DNA from: Bacillaceae bacterium JMAK1
Lineage (GTDB): Bacteria; Bacillota; Bacilli; Bacillales; Marinococcaceae
NCBI GenBank assembly: GCA_012970285.1
Contig: JIBW01000002.1
Coordinates: 1-64,000 of the forward strand
DNA length: 64,000 nucleotides
Direction: 5' to 3'
Position 1 is the stretch's first letter. Each line of letters begins with the position of its first letter. Position numbers and translations under genes: made by a program. The notes under the pieces are model-generated. The model was not told the DNA's origin. It saw only the letters and a list, made by a program, of their open reading frames with translations, and ran no database searches. Shown piece by piece: positions 26,575-35,831 of this stretch.

Positions 26575-26656
26575 GTAACAGTAATAAAAGAAATATACAA
26601 AGTGAATGAGAACGTACAAAAGCAATTCATGTGATGTGGTTTTTGTATTAGTTACT

Positions 26657-26848
26657 AAACTATGCAGTAGAAAAGCAGCTGTTGTGGCGGATATAATTTC
26701 GGGTATAGTGTTAGCAGAAGATCATCGAGCGAAGCACTAAGCCCGGAAAACACCGGCAAGAAGCGTAGTTACATTAGCTTTTTGTTCATTTGTGAGTATG
26801 TAGTTAGTACGTTATCTAAGTGGCAATCAGTTGCCGCTTTTTTTTATG
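26657..26848 (+). ncRNA. Candidate structured non-coding RNA
   Basis: AACTATGC (about 26658-26665) can pair with GCGTAGTT (about 26763-26770, one G-U). Inside, CGGG-ta-TAGTG (26700 onward) can pair with CACTA-ag-CCCG. A strong terminator (AGTGGCAA / TTGCCGCT then eight Ts) closes the segment. TATAAT at 26692-26697 lacks a clear -35. I could not match it to a known RNA family. It occupies the place where ackA lies in relatives. Confidence 0.3.
26818..26847 (+). terminator. Intrinsic terminator upstream of argG
   Basis: AGTGGCAA and TTGCCGCT form a stem with one G-U across TCAG, followed by eight Ts. It lies 240 bases past the EcsC-family gene and could end that transcript or a short RNA. Confidence 0.85.
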
Positions 26849-27050
26849 TTATTACATTTTTATAAAAATGTATGTATAACTATTGATGTTCATTAAAGAT
26901 GGTGTTAAAGTATATTTAGACATTGAGAGGGCGATCCCTCCTATATTTTTTACTAAATAATGCATAATAATAATATCGATAGCATGTTTATTCGTACCGA
27001 AATTTTATACACGGAGGTGAATGAAAGGGGAACTATCCCTTTCAATCAAT

Positions 27051-28256
27051 ATGAACAAACAAAAAGTCGTTTTAGCCTATTCAGGTGGATTAGATACGTC
27101 AGTTGCAGTTAGATGGTTAATGGATCAAGGTTATGAAGTTATTGCGGTAGGCTTAGATGTTGGTGAAGGTAAGGATTTAGAGACGGTTAAACAAAAAGCA
27201 ATCAACGTTGGCGCAAGTAAATCCTATACGATTGATGCAAAGAAAGAATTTGCAGAAGAGTTCGTATTGCCTGCACTTCAGGCACGTACGATGTATGAAG
27301 ATAAGTATCCATTAGTATCAGCGCTCTCAAGACCTTTAATCGCGAAGAAGCTCGTTGAGATTGCTGAACAAACGGGTGCAGGGGCTGTTGCGCACGGTTG
27401 TACAGGTAAAGGGAATGACCAAGTTCGTTTTGAGGTGTCGATTCAAGCACTTAATCCAGACCTTGAAGTATTAGCTCCAGTACGTGAGTGGGGTTGGTCA
27501 CGTGATGAAGAGATTGAATATGCAAAAGAGCATAACATTCCAATTCCAGTCGACTTAGATAATCCATATTCAATCGATCAAAACCTTTGGGGTAGAAGTA
27601 ATGAATGTGGAATTCTTGAAGACCCTTGGGCAACGCCGCCAGAAGGTGCTTACGACCTGACGAAGCCACTTGAAGAAACACCAGATACACCAGATACAAT
27701 TGAGATTGAATTCGAACAAGGAAAACCAGTTGCTGTTGATGGAGTTCACTATGAACTAGATGAATTGATTTTGCATTTGAATAAGCTAGCGGGTGCGCAC
27801 GGCATTGGAAGAATTGATCACGTTGAGAACCGTCTCGTTGGTATTAAATCACGTGAAGTGTATGAAACGCCTGGTGCAACGACTTTAATTACGGCGCACA
27901 AGGAACTCGAAGACTTAACGCTTCCAAGAGAGTTAGCACACTTTAAGCCAATCGTTTCTAAGCAGTTAACAGAACTTATTTATCAAGGGCTATGGTTCTC
28001 TGCACTTCGTCCAGCACTTGAAGCGTTCTTGAAGGAATCGCAAAAGTCCGTTACTGGAACAGTTCGTGTGAAGCTTTTCAAAGGTCACGCCATTGTAGAA
28101 GGACGTAAATCACCATTCTCGTTATACGATGAGAAGCTTGCAACCTATACAAAAGAAGATGAGTTTGATCACAATGCAGCAGTAGGGTTTACGCAACTTT
28201 GGGGCCTCCCAACGAAGGTGCATAGCCAAGTGATGAAGAACGGTGTGAAACTATGA
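27051..28256 (+). CDS. argG: Argininosuccinate synthase
   Basis: A ~401-residue ATP-dependent ligase that joins citrulline and aspartate in arginine synthesis. Marks are AYSGGLDTS (N-terminal ATP-binding PP-loop), [13 protein letters not shown] and [16 protein letters not shown]. Homology favours the ATG at 27051 ([13 protein letters not shown]). An in-frame ATG at 27021 sits only three bases after GGAGGTGA, and the sequence between can fold (AAAGGG...CCCTTT). Either may be used. It overlaps argH by four bases (ATGA). Confidence 0.96.
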   Translation: MNKQKVVLAYSGGLDTSVAVRWLMDQGYEVIAVGLDVGEGKDLETVKQKAINVGASKSYTIDAKKEFAEEFVLPALQARTMYEDKYPLVSALSRPLIAKKLVEIAEQTGAGAVAHGCTGKGNDQVRFEVSIQALNPDLEVLAPVREWGWSRDEEIEYAKEHNIPIPVDLDNPYSIDQNLWGRSNECGILEDPWATPPEGAYDLTKPLEETPDTPDTIEIEFEQGKPVAVDGVHYELDELILHLNKLAGAHGIGRIDHVENRLVGIKSREVYETPGATTLITAHKELEDLTLPRELAHFKPIVSKQLTELIYQGLWFSALRPALEAFLKESQKSVTGTVRVKLFKGHAIVEGRKSPFSLYDEKLATYTKEDEFDHNAAVGFTQLWGLPTKVHSQVMKNGVKL

Positions 28257-29626
28257 CCAAGCTTTGGGGCGGCAGATTTACGAAAGAAGCAGAAGAGTGG
28301 GTGGATGCATTTGGTGCATCCATCGGCTTTGATCAACAGCTCGTCTTTGAAGATCTAGAAGGAAGCATGGCGCATGCGGCGATGCTCGCCAATTGTGGAA
28401 TTATTACTGCTGAAGATGAATCGCTCATCCAAAAAGGCTTAGCGTCACTCTTAGAGAAAGCGAAGCGTAATGAACTTGTCTTTGATGTGAAATATGAAGA
28501 TATTCATATGAATCTGGAGAAGCTGTTAAAAGATGAGATTGGTGATGTGGCAGGGAAGTTGCATACGGCGCGGAGTCGTAATGACCAAGTAGCGACCGAC
28601 ATCCACCTATTTATGAGAAAAGAAACACATGAATTAATGACGCTTTTGAACAATCTAAAGCTCGTTTTACTAGAACAAGCAGAAGAACACGTTGAGACGT
28701 TGCTACCAGGTTACACTCATTTACAACGTGCGCAACCGATTTCCTTTGCCCATCATATGCTTGCTTACGTGTCGATGTTTGATCGTGACTTTGACAAGTT
28801 ACAAGATAGCTTAAAGCGTGTGAACATTTCGCCGCTTGGAGCTGGGGCTTTAGCGGGAACTACTTTCCCGATTGATCGATACGAAACAGCAGAAGCATTA
28901 GGGTTTGACGATATTTATATGAACAGCATGGATGCGGTCAGTGATCGTGACTTTCTCATTGAATTTTTAAGTGTTGCTTCAACCATTATGATGCACCTTT
29001 CAAGGTTCTCTGAAGAACTCATTTTGTGGTCGAGTCATGAGTTTAACTTTATTGAGCTAGACGATGCATTTGCAACGGGAAGTAGCATTATGCCTCAAAA
29101 GAAAAATCCAGATATGGCTGAACTCGTTCGTGGAAAAACAGGACGAGTATATGGCAGTCTAATGGGACTGCTTACAACGTTAAAAGGTCTTCCACTTGCG
29201 TATAACAAAGATATGCAAGAAGACAAAGAGGGAATCTTTGACGCCGTAACGACGGTGAAAGGTTCACTAAAAATCTTTATCGGAATGATTGAATCGATGA
29301 CTGTCAAAAAAGACCAGACAGAAAAAGCGACGAAATCTGACTTCTCGAATGCAACTGAACTTGCGGATTACCTAGCAACAAAAGGAATGCCGTTCCGTGA
29401 GGCGCATGAAGTTGTCGGAAAGCTTGTTCTTCAGTGCATTCAAGAAAACAAAGTGTTAAGTGAGCTCTCGCTTGACACGTTCAAGGATGCGAGTCACTAT
29501 TTCGAAGAGGACATCTATACTGCGTTAGACCCTTATGAGGCAGTTGCAAGAAGGTTGAGCGCAGGTGGTACTGGCTTTACAAAAGTGAAAGAGAGTATTG
29601 CTTTCCAAAAAGCAAAGTTACAATAA
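28253..29626 (+). CDS. argH: Argininosuccinate lyase
   Basis: A 457-residue homotetrameric lyase that splits argininosuccinate into arginine and fumarate, the last arginine step. The superfamily signature [19 protein letters not shown] lies near 280-300, and [12 protein letters not shown] near 105-116. It is translationally coupled to argG by an ATGA overlap. Confidence 0.97.
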   Translation: MTKLWGGRFTKEAEEWVDAFGASIGFDQQLVFEDLEGSMAHAAMLANCGIITAEDESLIQKGLASLLEKAKRNELVFDVKYEDIHMNLEKLLKDEIGDVAGKLHTARSRNDQVATDIHLFMRKETHELMTLLNNLKLVLLEQAEEHVETLLPGYTHLQRAQPISFAHHMLAYVSMFDRDFDKLQDSLKRVNISPLGAGALAGTTFPIDRYETAEALGFDDIYMNSMDAVSDRDFLIEFLSVASTIMMHLSRFSEELILWSSHEFNFIELDDAFATGSSIMPQKKNPDMAELVRGKTGRVYGSLMGLLTTLKGLPLAYNKDMQEDKEGIFDAVTTVKGSLKIFIGMIESMTVKKDQTEKATKSDFSNATELADYLATKGMPFREAHEVVGKLVLQCIQENKVLSELSLDTFKDASHYFEEDIYTALDPYEAVARRLSAGGTGFTKVKESIAFQKAKLQ

Positions 29627-29639
29627 AAGCACTAAAGAT

Positions 29640-29682
29640 CGGAAAATGGCATGACTCGTGATGGAGTTATGTCATTTTCTCT
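29640..29682 (+). terminator. argGH terminator
   Basis: GAAAATGGCATGACTC pairs with GAGTTATGTCATTTTC (two G-U) across five bases, followed by TCTTATT. Confidence 0.65.
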
Positions 29683-29708
29683 TATTGTATTGAGGTGGCA
29701 TCAAGTCA

Positions 29709-29748
29709 AAAAGCGTCCTGCAAAGTAAAAACTTTGCAGGACGCTTTT
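29709..29748. terminator. Strong 18-bp hairpin between convergent argH and uspA
   Basis: AAAAGCGTCCTGCAAAGT and ACTTTGCAGGACGCTTTT pair perfectly around AAAA. The arms themselves end in A/T runs, so it can act in both directions. It is 13 bases past the minus-strand stop at 29762. Confidence 0.85.
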
Positions 29749-29761
29749 AAGAACTTCTTCT

Positions 29762-30199
29762 TTACTTACGACGAACGATCAGAACGTCACAAGTCGCTTG
29801 GCGTACGATCGCTTCAGAAACACTACCGATCACGATACGTTCTACTTTGTTGGCGCCTGTTGCACCCGCCATAATTAAGTCAATTTCATATTTAGGAGCG
29901 ATGTATCGTGTGATGCGTACTTTAGGTGAGCCAAAATCAAGAATCGTCTCGACTTCCTCGACACCTTTTTCTAACGCTTGTTGTTTGTAGCTCTCAAGTG
30001 TTTCTTTTCCTTGTTCCTCTGCACGTTTTACGATTTGGCGATCAAAACGTTCAATCGTCGCGAATGACTTCGTGTCAATCACAGTCACGATAAAAAGTTT
30101 GGCTCCTTGATCAACTGCAAATTCACAAGCTTGGTCAAATGTGTAATTGGATTCAGTTGAACCATCTACCCCAACTAGAATCTTTTGGTAACGACGCAT
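29762..30199 (-). CDS. Universal stress protein, UspA family
   Basis: A 145-residue cytosolic protein with the UspA nucleotide-binding fold. The ATP-binding pattern G-A-T-G-A-x8-G-S-V-S-E is clear near residues 113-128 (GATGANKVERIVIGSVSEAIV), which marks the ATP-binding branch. KILVGVDGS opens the fold at the N terminus. GGAGGAGA precedes the ATG at 30199. It is a single gene; its stress trigger is unknown. Confidence 0.9.
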   Translation of the reverse strand: MRRYQKILVGVDGSTESNYTFDQACEFAVDQGAKLFIVTVIDTKSFATIERFDRQIVKRAEEQGKETLESYKQQALEKGVEEVETILDFGSPKVRITRYIAPKYEIDLIMAGATGANKVERIVIGSVSEAIVRQATCDVLIVRRK

Positions 30200-30455
30200 A
30201 ATAGTCTCCTCCTTTGTTCAAACGGTTCGTAGTCAAACATAAGTATAAATCGATAAAAGCAGTTGAATCTCTCTTCAGAATAGCTGTTTCCTTTAAAGGG
30301 ATATTCTAAACCTCAATTGAGTCCATTTTACCCTTTGTTAATGAATTTGTCGAAAATTAAATATGGGTCTAATGAAACAAATGAGCGACTTGCTTTTCGT
30401 CTCTTAAAAAAAATAGTAAGATCAAATAGACGAACAGGACCTGGAGGTTTTCTGT

Positions 30456-31220
30456 ATGAAACATGCACTTATTACAGCGGGATCAAAAGGATTAGGGAAA
30501 CAAGTAACCGAAGCCTTTATTAAAAAAGGCTACTCTGTCACTGTTAGTTATCGAAGTGATTATGCATCCGTTGAGAGATTGCGTGAAGAGTTAGGAATTG
30601 ATGAAAAGAAACTGTTTGCTGTTCAAGCGGATGTGACGAACCGTGAAGATGTTATCTCACTCGTTCAACAGGCAATTGAGACATTTGGACGTCTTGATGT
30701 ACTCGTCAACAACGCAGGTCCATACATTTTTGAGCGAAAAAAGCTTTATGATTACGAACCATTCGAATGGCATGCGATGATTGAAGGAAACCTTTCAAGT
30801 ATGTTCTATTTATTAAAAGAAGCTTTACCGGTGATGCGTAAACAACGATACGGTCGAATTATTGCATACGGTTTCCAAGATGTAGGAAACGCACCTGCAT
30901 GGTTGTACCGGAGCGCATATGGTGCTGCAAAAGCGGGGCTTGCATCCTTAATTAAGTCAGTTGCCGTGGAAGAAGCGGAATACGGCATTACTGCAAATAT
31001 GGTTTGCCCAGGAAAGATCGTTGGTGACATGAAAGAAGCATCAATTGAGATGGGCAAAACCCATGAAGATGACGAGACACCAGTTGGTAGGCCAGGTACA
31101 GGCGGCGACATTGCGCGTACGGTCATGTTTCTCGCAGATGAACAAGCAGATCTTGTGACAGGTGCAATTATCGAAGTGACTGGTGGCGTTGATGTTCTTC
31201 ACCAAAACCGACACGAATAG
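30456..31220 (+). CDS. ytkK: YtkK-like short-chain dehydrogenase/reductase
   Basis: A 254-residue SDR-family protein related to 3-oxoacyl-ACP reductases. The cofactor motif TAGSKGLGK lies at residues 6-14, NNAG at about 85-88, and the YxxxK pair in YGAAKAG near 151-157. The catalytic serine expected ~13 residues before the tyrosine is not obvious: the segment reads AYGFQDVGNAPAWLYRS. The protein may have altered or lost activity. GGAGG lies before the ATG. Confidence 0.82.
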   Translation: MKHALITAGSKGLGKQVTEAFIKKGYSVTVSYRSDYASVERLREELGIDEKKLFAVQADVTNREDVISLVQQAIETFGRLDVLVNNAGPYIFERKKLYDYEPFEWHAMIEGNLSSMFYLLKEALPVMRKQRYGRIIAYGFQDVGNAPAWLYRSAYGAAKAGLASLIKSVAVEEAEYGITANMVCPGKIVGDMKEASIEMGKTHEDDETPVGRPGTGGDIARTVMFLADEQADLVTGAIIEVTGGVDVLHQNRHE

Positions 31221-31261
31221 GAAGTCATTTCAAAGCCATGCTAGTGGTGAGGTGATCGGTC

Positions 31262-31651
31262 ATCAGAAAGGTACTTGTAGCTGTGTTGGCGCTAGTTATG
31301 ATGGTGAGTGTAGGGACGTTAGAGCGAGCAGAAGCGGATGAATTAATGGAAAGCTTTGGTTTGCGTGTGACCATCGAGACGAAAGATGGGGGTTATCAAT
31401 GGAAATTTGATAGTCCAGATCTTTATGAATTTCAAGATGGTGATCGGGTGTTGCGCTCAGATGATGCGAAAGAACATGTCGAGAATATGAGTAAACAATT
31501 GCATGTAAATGAGAAAGTAACAGCAGATCAATTGGCAGAAAGAATTAAGCAACATTTTCCAAAGCTACGTAAGATGGACGTTCGTTGGAAGAACGGAGAA
31601 GGTGAGCTCTATACGTGGCGATGGAAAAGTGAACAAGTGTTGGTTGATTAA
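31262..31651 (+). CDS. Small secreted protein of unknown function, apparent ATC start
   Basis: A ~129-residue protein with no recognised family. A signal peptide is suggested: starting at ATC 31262 the N terminus would read (M)RKVLVAVLALVMMVSVGTLERAEA, with a basic n-region, hydrophobic core and AEA-like cleavage end. GAGGTGA lies six bases before this ATC. The first standard start codon, GTG at 31283, would lose the basic residues and has no ribosome site. The mature domain (DELMESFGLRVTIETKDGGYQWKFDSPDL..., many Lys, Glu, Trp) is uncharacterised. Confidence 0.55.
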   Translation: MRKVLVAVLALVMMVSVGTLERAEADELMESFGLRVTIETKDGGYQWKFDSPDLYEFQDGDRVLRSDDAKEHVENMSKQLHVNEKVTADQLAERIKQHFPKLRKMDVRWKNGEGELYTWRWKSEQVLVD

Positions 31652-31660
31652 TCACTACTG

Positions 31661-31692
31661 TTAGTCTATCTTTGAGGTAGACTAATTTTTAT
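31661..31692 (+). terminator. Terminator before ald
   Basis: TTAGTCTA pairs with TAGACTAA, with partial pairing in the loop, followed by TTTTTA. Confidence 0.75.
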
Positions 31693-31726
31693 TTTATACC
31701 ATAACTAGAATAGGGGCGTGGGGCTT

Positions 31727-32854
31727 ATGAATATTGGCGTACCCAAAGAGATTAAGAACCAAGAAAATCGTGTCGCAATGACACCAACAGGCGTTGTGCT
31801 ATTAAAGCGTGACGGGCATCAAGTATTTATTGAGAAATCTGCAGGAGTTGGATCAGGATTTACGGATGAACAGTACGTAGAAGCAGGTGCTGTAATCGTT
31901 GATTCTGCTAAAGAAGCGTGGAATCAAGAATTAATCGTAAAAGTGAAAGAGCCTGTTCAAGCTGAGTATGGCTATTTCAAAGAAGGCCAACAGTTGTTTA
32001 CATACTTGCACTTGGCTGCAGAAGAAGAGCTAACGAAGGCGTTACTTGAGAGTAAAGTGACGGCAGTTGCCTATGAAACGGTGCAATTACCGGACCGCTC
32101 ATTGCCACTACTTACGCCGATGAGTGAAGTTGCTGGGAGAATGTCCACGCAAATGGGTGTGCAGTACCTTGAGAAAACAAAAGGTGGAAAAGGAATCTTA
32201 CTTGCAGGCGTACCTGGAGTTAGTCGTGGGAAAGTAACAATTATTGGCGGGGGTGTCGCAGGAACGAATGCCGCTAAGATTGCATTGGGACTTGGGGCAA
32301 GTGTGACAATTCTGGATCTAAGTCCACAACGACTACGAGAACTTGATGATCTATTCGGTTCTTCTGTGAACTTACTCGTTTCAAACCCGGTCACGATTGA
32401 ACAATCGGTCATTGAAGCGGATGTTGTAATTGGTGCAGTCCTTATCCCAGGCGCAAAAGCGCCTAAGCTCGTAAAAGAAGAAACGATTAAGAAGATGCAA
32501 CCAGGTTCAGTAATCGTTGATATTGCGATTGACCAAGGTGGAATTTTCGAGACGACAGATCGCATTACGACACATGATGATCCAGTTTATACAAAGCACG
32601 ATGTGTTGCATTATGCCGTGGCGAACATGCCTGGAGCTGTTCCTAGGACGTCGACAATTGCTTTGACTAACGTGACAATGCCATACGTGTCAGCGATTGC
32701 GAACAAAGGACTAGTGCCTGCGCTTCAACAAGATCTGAACCTTAAAAAGGGATTAAATACGATTGACGGCAAGTTAACGTATGAAGCGGTAGCTGTTGCG
32801 ATGGACCTACCATTTACGCCACTTGAAGCAGTTTTGCCTTCAGAGAACGTTTAA
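31727..32854 (+). CDS. ald: Alanine dehydrogenase
   Basis: A ~375-residue NAD-dependent enzyme that interconverts alanine and pyruvate plus ammonia, important for alanine use and for sporulation in bacilli. Marks are [18 protein letters not shown] at the N terminus, LHLAAEEEL, a Rossmann [18 protein letters not shown], and [15 protein letters not shown]. The ATG at 31727 fits the family start (MNIGVPKEI); a GTG at 31718 would add three residues. B. subtilis has ald elsewhere, so this position is a rearrangement relative to it. Confidence 0.95.
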   Translation: MNIGVPKEIKNQENRVAMTPTGVVLLKRDGHQVFIEKSAGVGSGFTDEQYVEAGAVIVDSAKEAWNQELIVKVKEPVQAEYGYFKEGQQLFTYLHLAAEEELTKALLESKVTAVAYETVQLPDRSLPLLTPMSEVAGRMSTQMGVQYLEKTKGGKGILLAGVPGVSRGKVTIIGGGVAGTNAAKIALGLGASVTILDLSPQRLRELDDLFGSSVNLLVSNPVTIEQSVIEADVVIGAVLIPGAKAPKLVKEETIKKMQPGSVIVDIAIDQGGIFETTDRITTHDDPVYTKHDVLHYAVANMPGAVPRTSTIALTNVTMPYVSAIANKGLVPALQQDLNLKKGLNTIDGKLTYEAVAVAMDLPFTPLEAVLPSENV

Positions 32855-32914
32855 CCAAAGCGAAAATCGGTTATAGAGCTAGTGAATCGAAAGTCGATGA
32901 AGGGTGGATAAACA

Positions 32915-33595
32915 ATGAAGCTAACATTCCATGGACAATCGTTTATTGAAATTGAAACGAACGGGTATACCGTATTAATTGATCCGTTCATTACCGGCAA
33001 CGATACGTGCACAATTAAACCTGAAGACGTAAACCCTGATGCGATTCTATTAACGCATGGACATGCGGATCATCTTGGAGACACAGAGGCGATTGCAAAG
33101 CGTAGCGGCGCACTCGTCGTAGCAACTCATGAACTTGCCACATATTTAGGTGGAAAAGGGCTTGAGACTCACCCGTTAAATACTGGTGGAGGCTATGAGT
33201 TCCCATTTGGTCACGTAAGATTAACACAAGCGTTTCATAGTTCTTCGTTCCAAGAAGAAGATGGACAAATCATCTATCTTGGTATGCCGAATGGAATCTT
33301 GTTCACAGCTGAAGGGAAAACGATTTATCACGCCGGAGACACATCGTTATTCTCTGACATGAAACTGATTGCAGAGCGTCATGACTTGGAAGTTGCGCTA
33401 CTTCCAATTGGAGATAACTTTACGATGGGACCAGAAGACGCGAAGATTGCAGCTGAATGGTTGCATGCTGAACTTGTCATTCCGATTCACTACAACACGT
33501 TCCCATTAATTGAACAAGATGGAGATGCTTTCGTAGATTCAATCGCGCCACTTAAAGGAAATGCTTTAAAGCCAGGTGAGTCTACAGAAGTGTAA
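32915..33595 (+). CDS. ytkL: Metal-dependent hydrolase, UPF0173 (YtkL)
   Basis: A 226-residue metallo-beta-lactamase-fold hydrolase. The metal motif HGHADHLGD lies at residues 50-58, further ligands are in YHAGDTSLF and IPIHYNTFP. The substrate is unknown. GGGTGG precedes the ATG. It is followed by ytoI in B. subtilis; here a small membrane protein lies between. Confidence 0.93.
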   Translation: MKLTFHGQSFIEIETNGYTVLIDPFITGNDTCTIKPEDVNPDAILLTHGHADHLGDTEAIAKRSGALVVATHELATYLGGKGLETHPLNTGGGYEFPFGHVRLTQAFHSSSFQEEDGQIIYLGMPNGILFTAEGKTIYHAGDTSLFSDMKLIAERHDLEVALLPIGDNFTMGPEDAKIAAEWLHAELVIPIHYNTFPLIEQDGDAFVDSIAPLKGNALKPGESTEV

Positions 33596-33602
33596 TGCAT
33601 AA

Positions 33603-33647
33603 AGAACCAGGTGAGATCATTGTGATCACCTGGTATCTTTTTGTGTA
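33603..33647 (+). terminator. ytkL terminator
   Basis: ACCAGGTGA pairs with TCACCTGGT around a short loop, followed by ATCTTTTTG. Confidence 0.8.
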
Positions 33648-33732
33648 TCGAATTGGGAAGTAGACAAGTCATATTGGCTCGTCCTTTTGAATAAACTGTC
33701 ATAAAGGATTGGTTTATTTAGGAGGTTAGAAG

Positions 33733-33993
33733 ATGCGCCGGTTAAGAATTTGGATTTCTTTAGTCGTTGCTGCGTTCCTTTTGTACCTTGGTGTACAGCA
33801 ATTTACAATCGGTACCGTTGGGCTTCATGGTTGGTTTTCTGTTGCTTGGTTTTTGTTTTGTTTCCTCGTTATCGGGGGGAACCTTGCAGTGCTTGCGTAC
33901 AACCGAACTCGAGTATATGAAGGTGAAGCACATCCATCAAGACTGATTAAAAAGCGTGAACTAGAACGAAAGGCGGCTCGTCTTCGAGCTTGA
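33733..33993 (+). CDS. Small two-helix membrane protein
   Basis: An 86-residue protein with two predicted membrane helices (about residues 7-25 and 34-55) and a basic C-terminal tail (KKRELERKAARLRA) expected in the cytoplasm. I do not recognise the family. AGGAGG lies nine bases before the ATG. It is a monocistronic gene followed by its own terminator. Confidence 0.72.
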   Translation: MRRLRIWISLVVAAFLLYLGVQQFTIGTVGLHGWFSVAWFLFCFLVIGGNLAVLAYNRTRVYEGEAHPSRLIKKRELERKAARLRA

Positions 33994-34036
33994 AGTCCGC
34001 GTACGACACCGATATAATTAAAGAGACTTTAGTCGA

Positions 34037-34063
34037 AAACTTGGCTTTATGCCAAGTTTTTTG
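34037..34063 (+). terminator. Terminator between the small membrane protein and ytoI
   Basis: AAAACTTGGC pairs with GCCAAGTTTT across TTTAT, followed by TTG. It lies in an open frame that runs into ytoI, which supports starting ytoI at 34101. Confidence 0.85.
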
Positions 34064-34100
34064 TATCGTAATTATCCTTTTTCTAAAAGGAGTGACCCGA

Positions 34101-35411
34101 ATGAGTACGAAGCATGAACAAATATTAGATTACATAGCTCAATTGAGTGTTGGAGAAAAAATCTCTGTACGCCAAATTGCCAAAGCCTTACATGTGAGTG
34201 AAGGGACAGCATATAGAGCCATTAAAGAAGCGGAGAATCAAGGCCTCGTTACGACGATCGAACGAGTAGGAACGATCCGTGTTGAACAGAAGCTCAAAGA
34301 AAACATCGACCATTTAACATTTGCGGAAGTTGTTAACATCGTAGATGGACAAGTTCTTGGTGGAAGAAGTGGTTTACATAAAACGCTTCAACGGTTCGTA
34401 ATCGGAGCAATGAAGATGGAAGCGATGATGCGATATGTAGAACCGGGAAACTTATTAATCGTCGGAAATCGCTATCAAGTTCACCGCTTGGCACTAGAAG
34501 CAGGAGCAGCCGTGTTAATTACGGGTGGATTTGGAACGAATGAAGAGATCATTCAGTATGCCAATGAACAATCGCTACCAATCATAACGACGAGTTATGA
34601 TACATTTACGGTCGCCAGTATGATTAACCGGGCGATCTATGATCAATTGATAAAAAAAGAAATTGTCATCGTAGAAGACATTCTCATCCCTCTCAATGAG
34701 ACGTACTTTTTAACGACAGATAATATGGTTGAACGTTGGCATCAATTAAATGCAAAAACGAGCCATAGCCGATATCCAGTCGTTAATCACGAAATGCGAG
34801 TTCAAGGTATGGTTGCGGCGAAAGACATTCTTTCAATGAAAGAAAGTACACCAGTGGAAAAAGTCATGACGAAAGAGCCGATCACCGTTCATGCAACGAT
34901 GTCGCTAGCATCCGCTGCTCACGTTATGGTTTGGGAAGGTATTGAGTTACTACCGGTTGTTGATGACGAGGCTAGACTTGTCGGGGTCATTAGTCGTCAA
35001 GATGTGCTAAAAGCATTACAAATGGCGCAACGTCAACCGCATGTTGGAGACACACTTGATGATGTTGTAACGAGACAAGTAGAAGAAGCACCAACAGGTA
35101 CGGTTTATGATTACGTTTGTCATTTAACACCGCAAATGACGAATCCAATTGGGATGATCTCGTACGGAGTGTTGTCCACGTTAATTACAGAAGTCGGTAG
35201 CCGACTGCTAAGGCGTCATAAACGTGGTGATGTTGTTGTTGAGAACTTATCGTTATACTTCCTAAAGCCAGTGCAAATTGAAAGCAAGATTGAGATGAAG
35301 GGTAAGATTCTTGAAGTGAGTCGTAAGAGTGGTAAGGTAGATGTCGAATTGTACTCAAGTGATGAACTTGTTGGCAAAGGTCTCATGACTGCTCAACTTC
35401 TTGAACGTTAA
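34101..35411 (+). CDS. ytoI: YtoI: HTH-DRTGG-CBS-hotdog protein
   Basis: A 436-residue multidomain regulator-like protein. The order is an N-terminal winged helix (residues 5-60, RQIAKALHVSEGTAYRAIKEAE), a DRTGG domain (about 70-180), two CBS motifs (about 195-305) that probably bind an adenine nucleotide, and a C-terminal hotdog fold (about 320-430). The ligand and target are unknown. I chose ATG 34101 with AAAAGGAG seven bases upstream; the open frame to 33990 crosses a terminator. Confidence 0.92.
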   Translation: MSTKHEQILDYIAQLSVGEKISVRQIAKALHVSEGTAYRAIKEAENQGLVTTIERVGTIRVEQKLKENIDHLTFAEVVNIVDGQVLGGRSGLHKTLQRFVIGAMKMEAMMRYVEPGNLLIVGNRYQVHRLALEAGAAVLITGGFGTNEEIIQYANEQSLPIITTSYDTFTVASMINRAIYDQLIKKEIVIVEDILIPLNETYFLTTDNMVERWHQLNAKTSHSRYPVVNHEMRVQGMVAAKDILSMKESTPVEKVMTKEPITVHATMSLASAAHVMVWEGIELLPVVDDEARLVGVISRQDVLKALQMAQRQPHVGDTLDDVVTRQVEEAPTGTVYDYVCHLTPQMTNPIGMISYGVLSTLITEVGSRLLRRHKRGDVVVENLSLYFLKPVQIESKIEMKGKILEVSRKSGKVDVELYSSDELVGKGLMTAQLLER

Positions 35412-35440
35412 AAAAACAGCTGCCAACGGGCAGCTGTTTC
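35411..35440. terminator. Bidirectional terminator, ytoI/ytpI
   Basis: AAACAGCTGCC and GGCAGCTGTTT pair around AACG. The minus strand ends in seven Ts (strong, for ytpI) and the plus strand in TTTCATT. Confidence 0.9.
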
Positions 35441-35441
35441 A

Positions 35442-35756
35442 TTAACTCTCTTGAGAACGTAATTCTTCTTTTGCATGTGGTGTGATGATTCGATTTGCTT
35501 TAATTCCGTAGTAGACGAATACAGCTCCGAGAATTGCAAAAACGAGTCCAACAACGATGTCTACCCAACTTCGGTAAGAAAACATGAACAATAGACCTGG
35601 TGATAGAATGAAGATTCCAAGAGCAGTCATTGCCTTCGTTTGATACCATTCTTTTAAACGTTCGCCTTTTACGCGGAAACGTTTATATTTATAATAAACA
35701 TACAATGCAAGAGCTAGGGTTAGAATCAACGTAACGACAATTGAAATAAATCCCAT
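35442..35756 (-). CDS. ytpI: YtpI-family membrane protein
   Basis: A 104-residue protein with three membrane helices (about residues 3-21, 44-60, 64-86). The segment KYKRFRVKGERLKEWYQTKAMTALGIFIL matches YtpI. Function is unknown. AAAGGGGG lies before the ATG. It lies between ytoI and nrnA as in B. subtilis, here on the opposite strand. Confidence 0.85.
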   Translation of the reverse strand: MGFISIVVTLILTLALALYVYYKYKRFRVKGERLKEWYQTKAMTALGIFILSPGLLFMFSYRSWVDIVVGLVFAILGAVFVYYGIKANRIITPHAKEELRSQES

Positions 35757-35831
35757 CGAATATCCCCCTTTTTTTCATTCGTTAATAGTTTACAGGATAA
35801 GGGTTCGATGTACAACAGAGGAGAAGTGACA

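Larger units (their letters stand above)
26575..27050 (+). other. Gene-free stretch with candidate structured RNA and argG leader
   Basis: No convincing gene lies in these ~476 bases. The left part (about 26657-26847) shows nested complementarities ending in a clear terminator and may encode a non-coding RNA. The right part (26849-27050) is AT-rich argG upstream sequence. It contains a small hairpin GAGGG-CGAT-CCCTC (about 26928-26941) followed by a T-rich run, and an ARG-box-like segment near 26982-26996. Confidence 0.5.

Noticed and set aside
26900-27020. T-box for argG
   Set aside because: No T-box sequence (GGTACCGCG) or specifier structure is present.
32071-32565. Antisense frame of 164 codons over ald
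   Set aside because: Shadow of a conserved gene; no ribosome site, no family features.
33990-34100. N-terminal extension of ytoI
   Set aside because: It crosses a clear intrinsic terminator and lacks a ribosome site.
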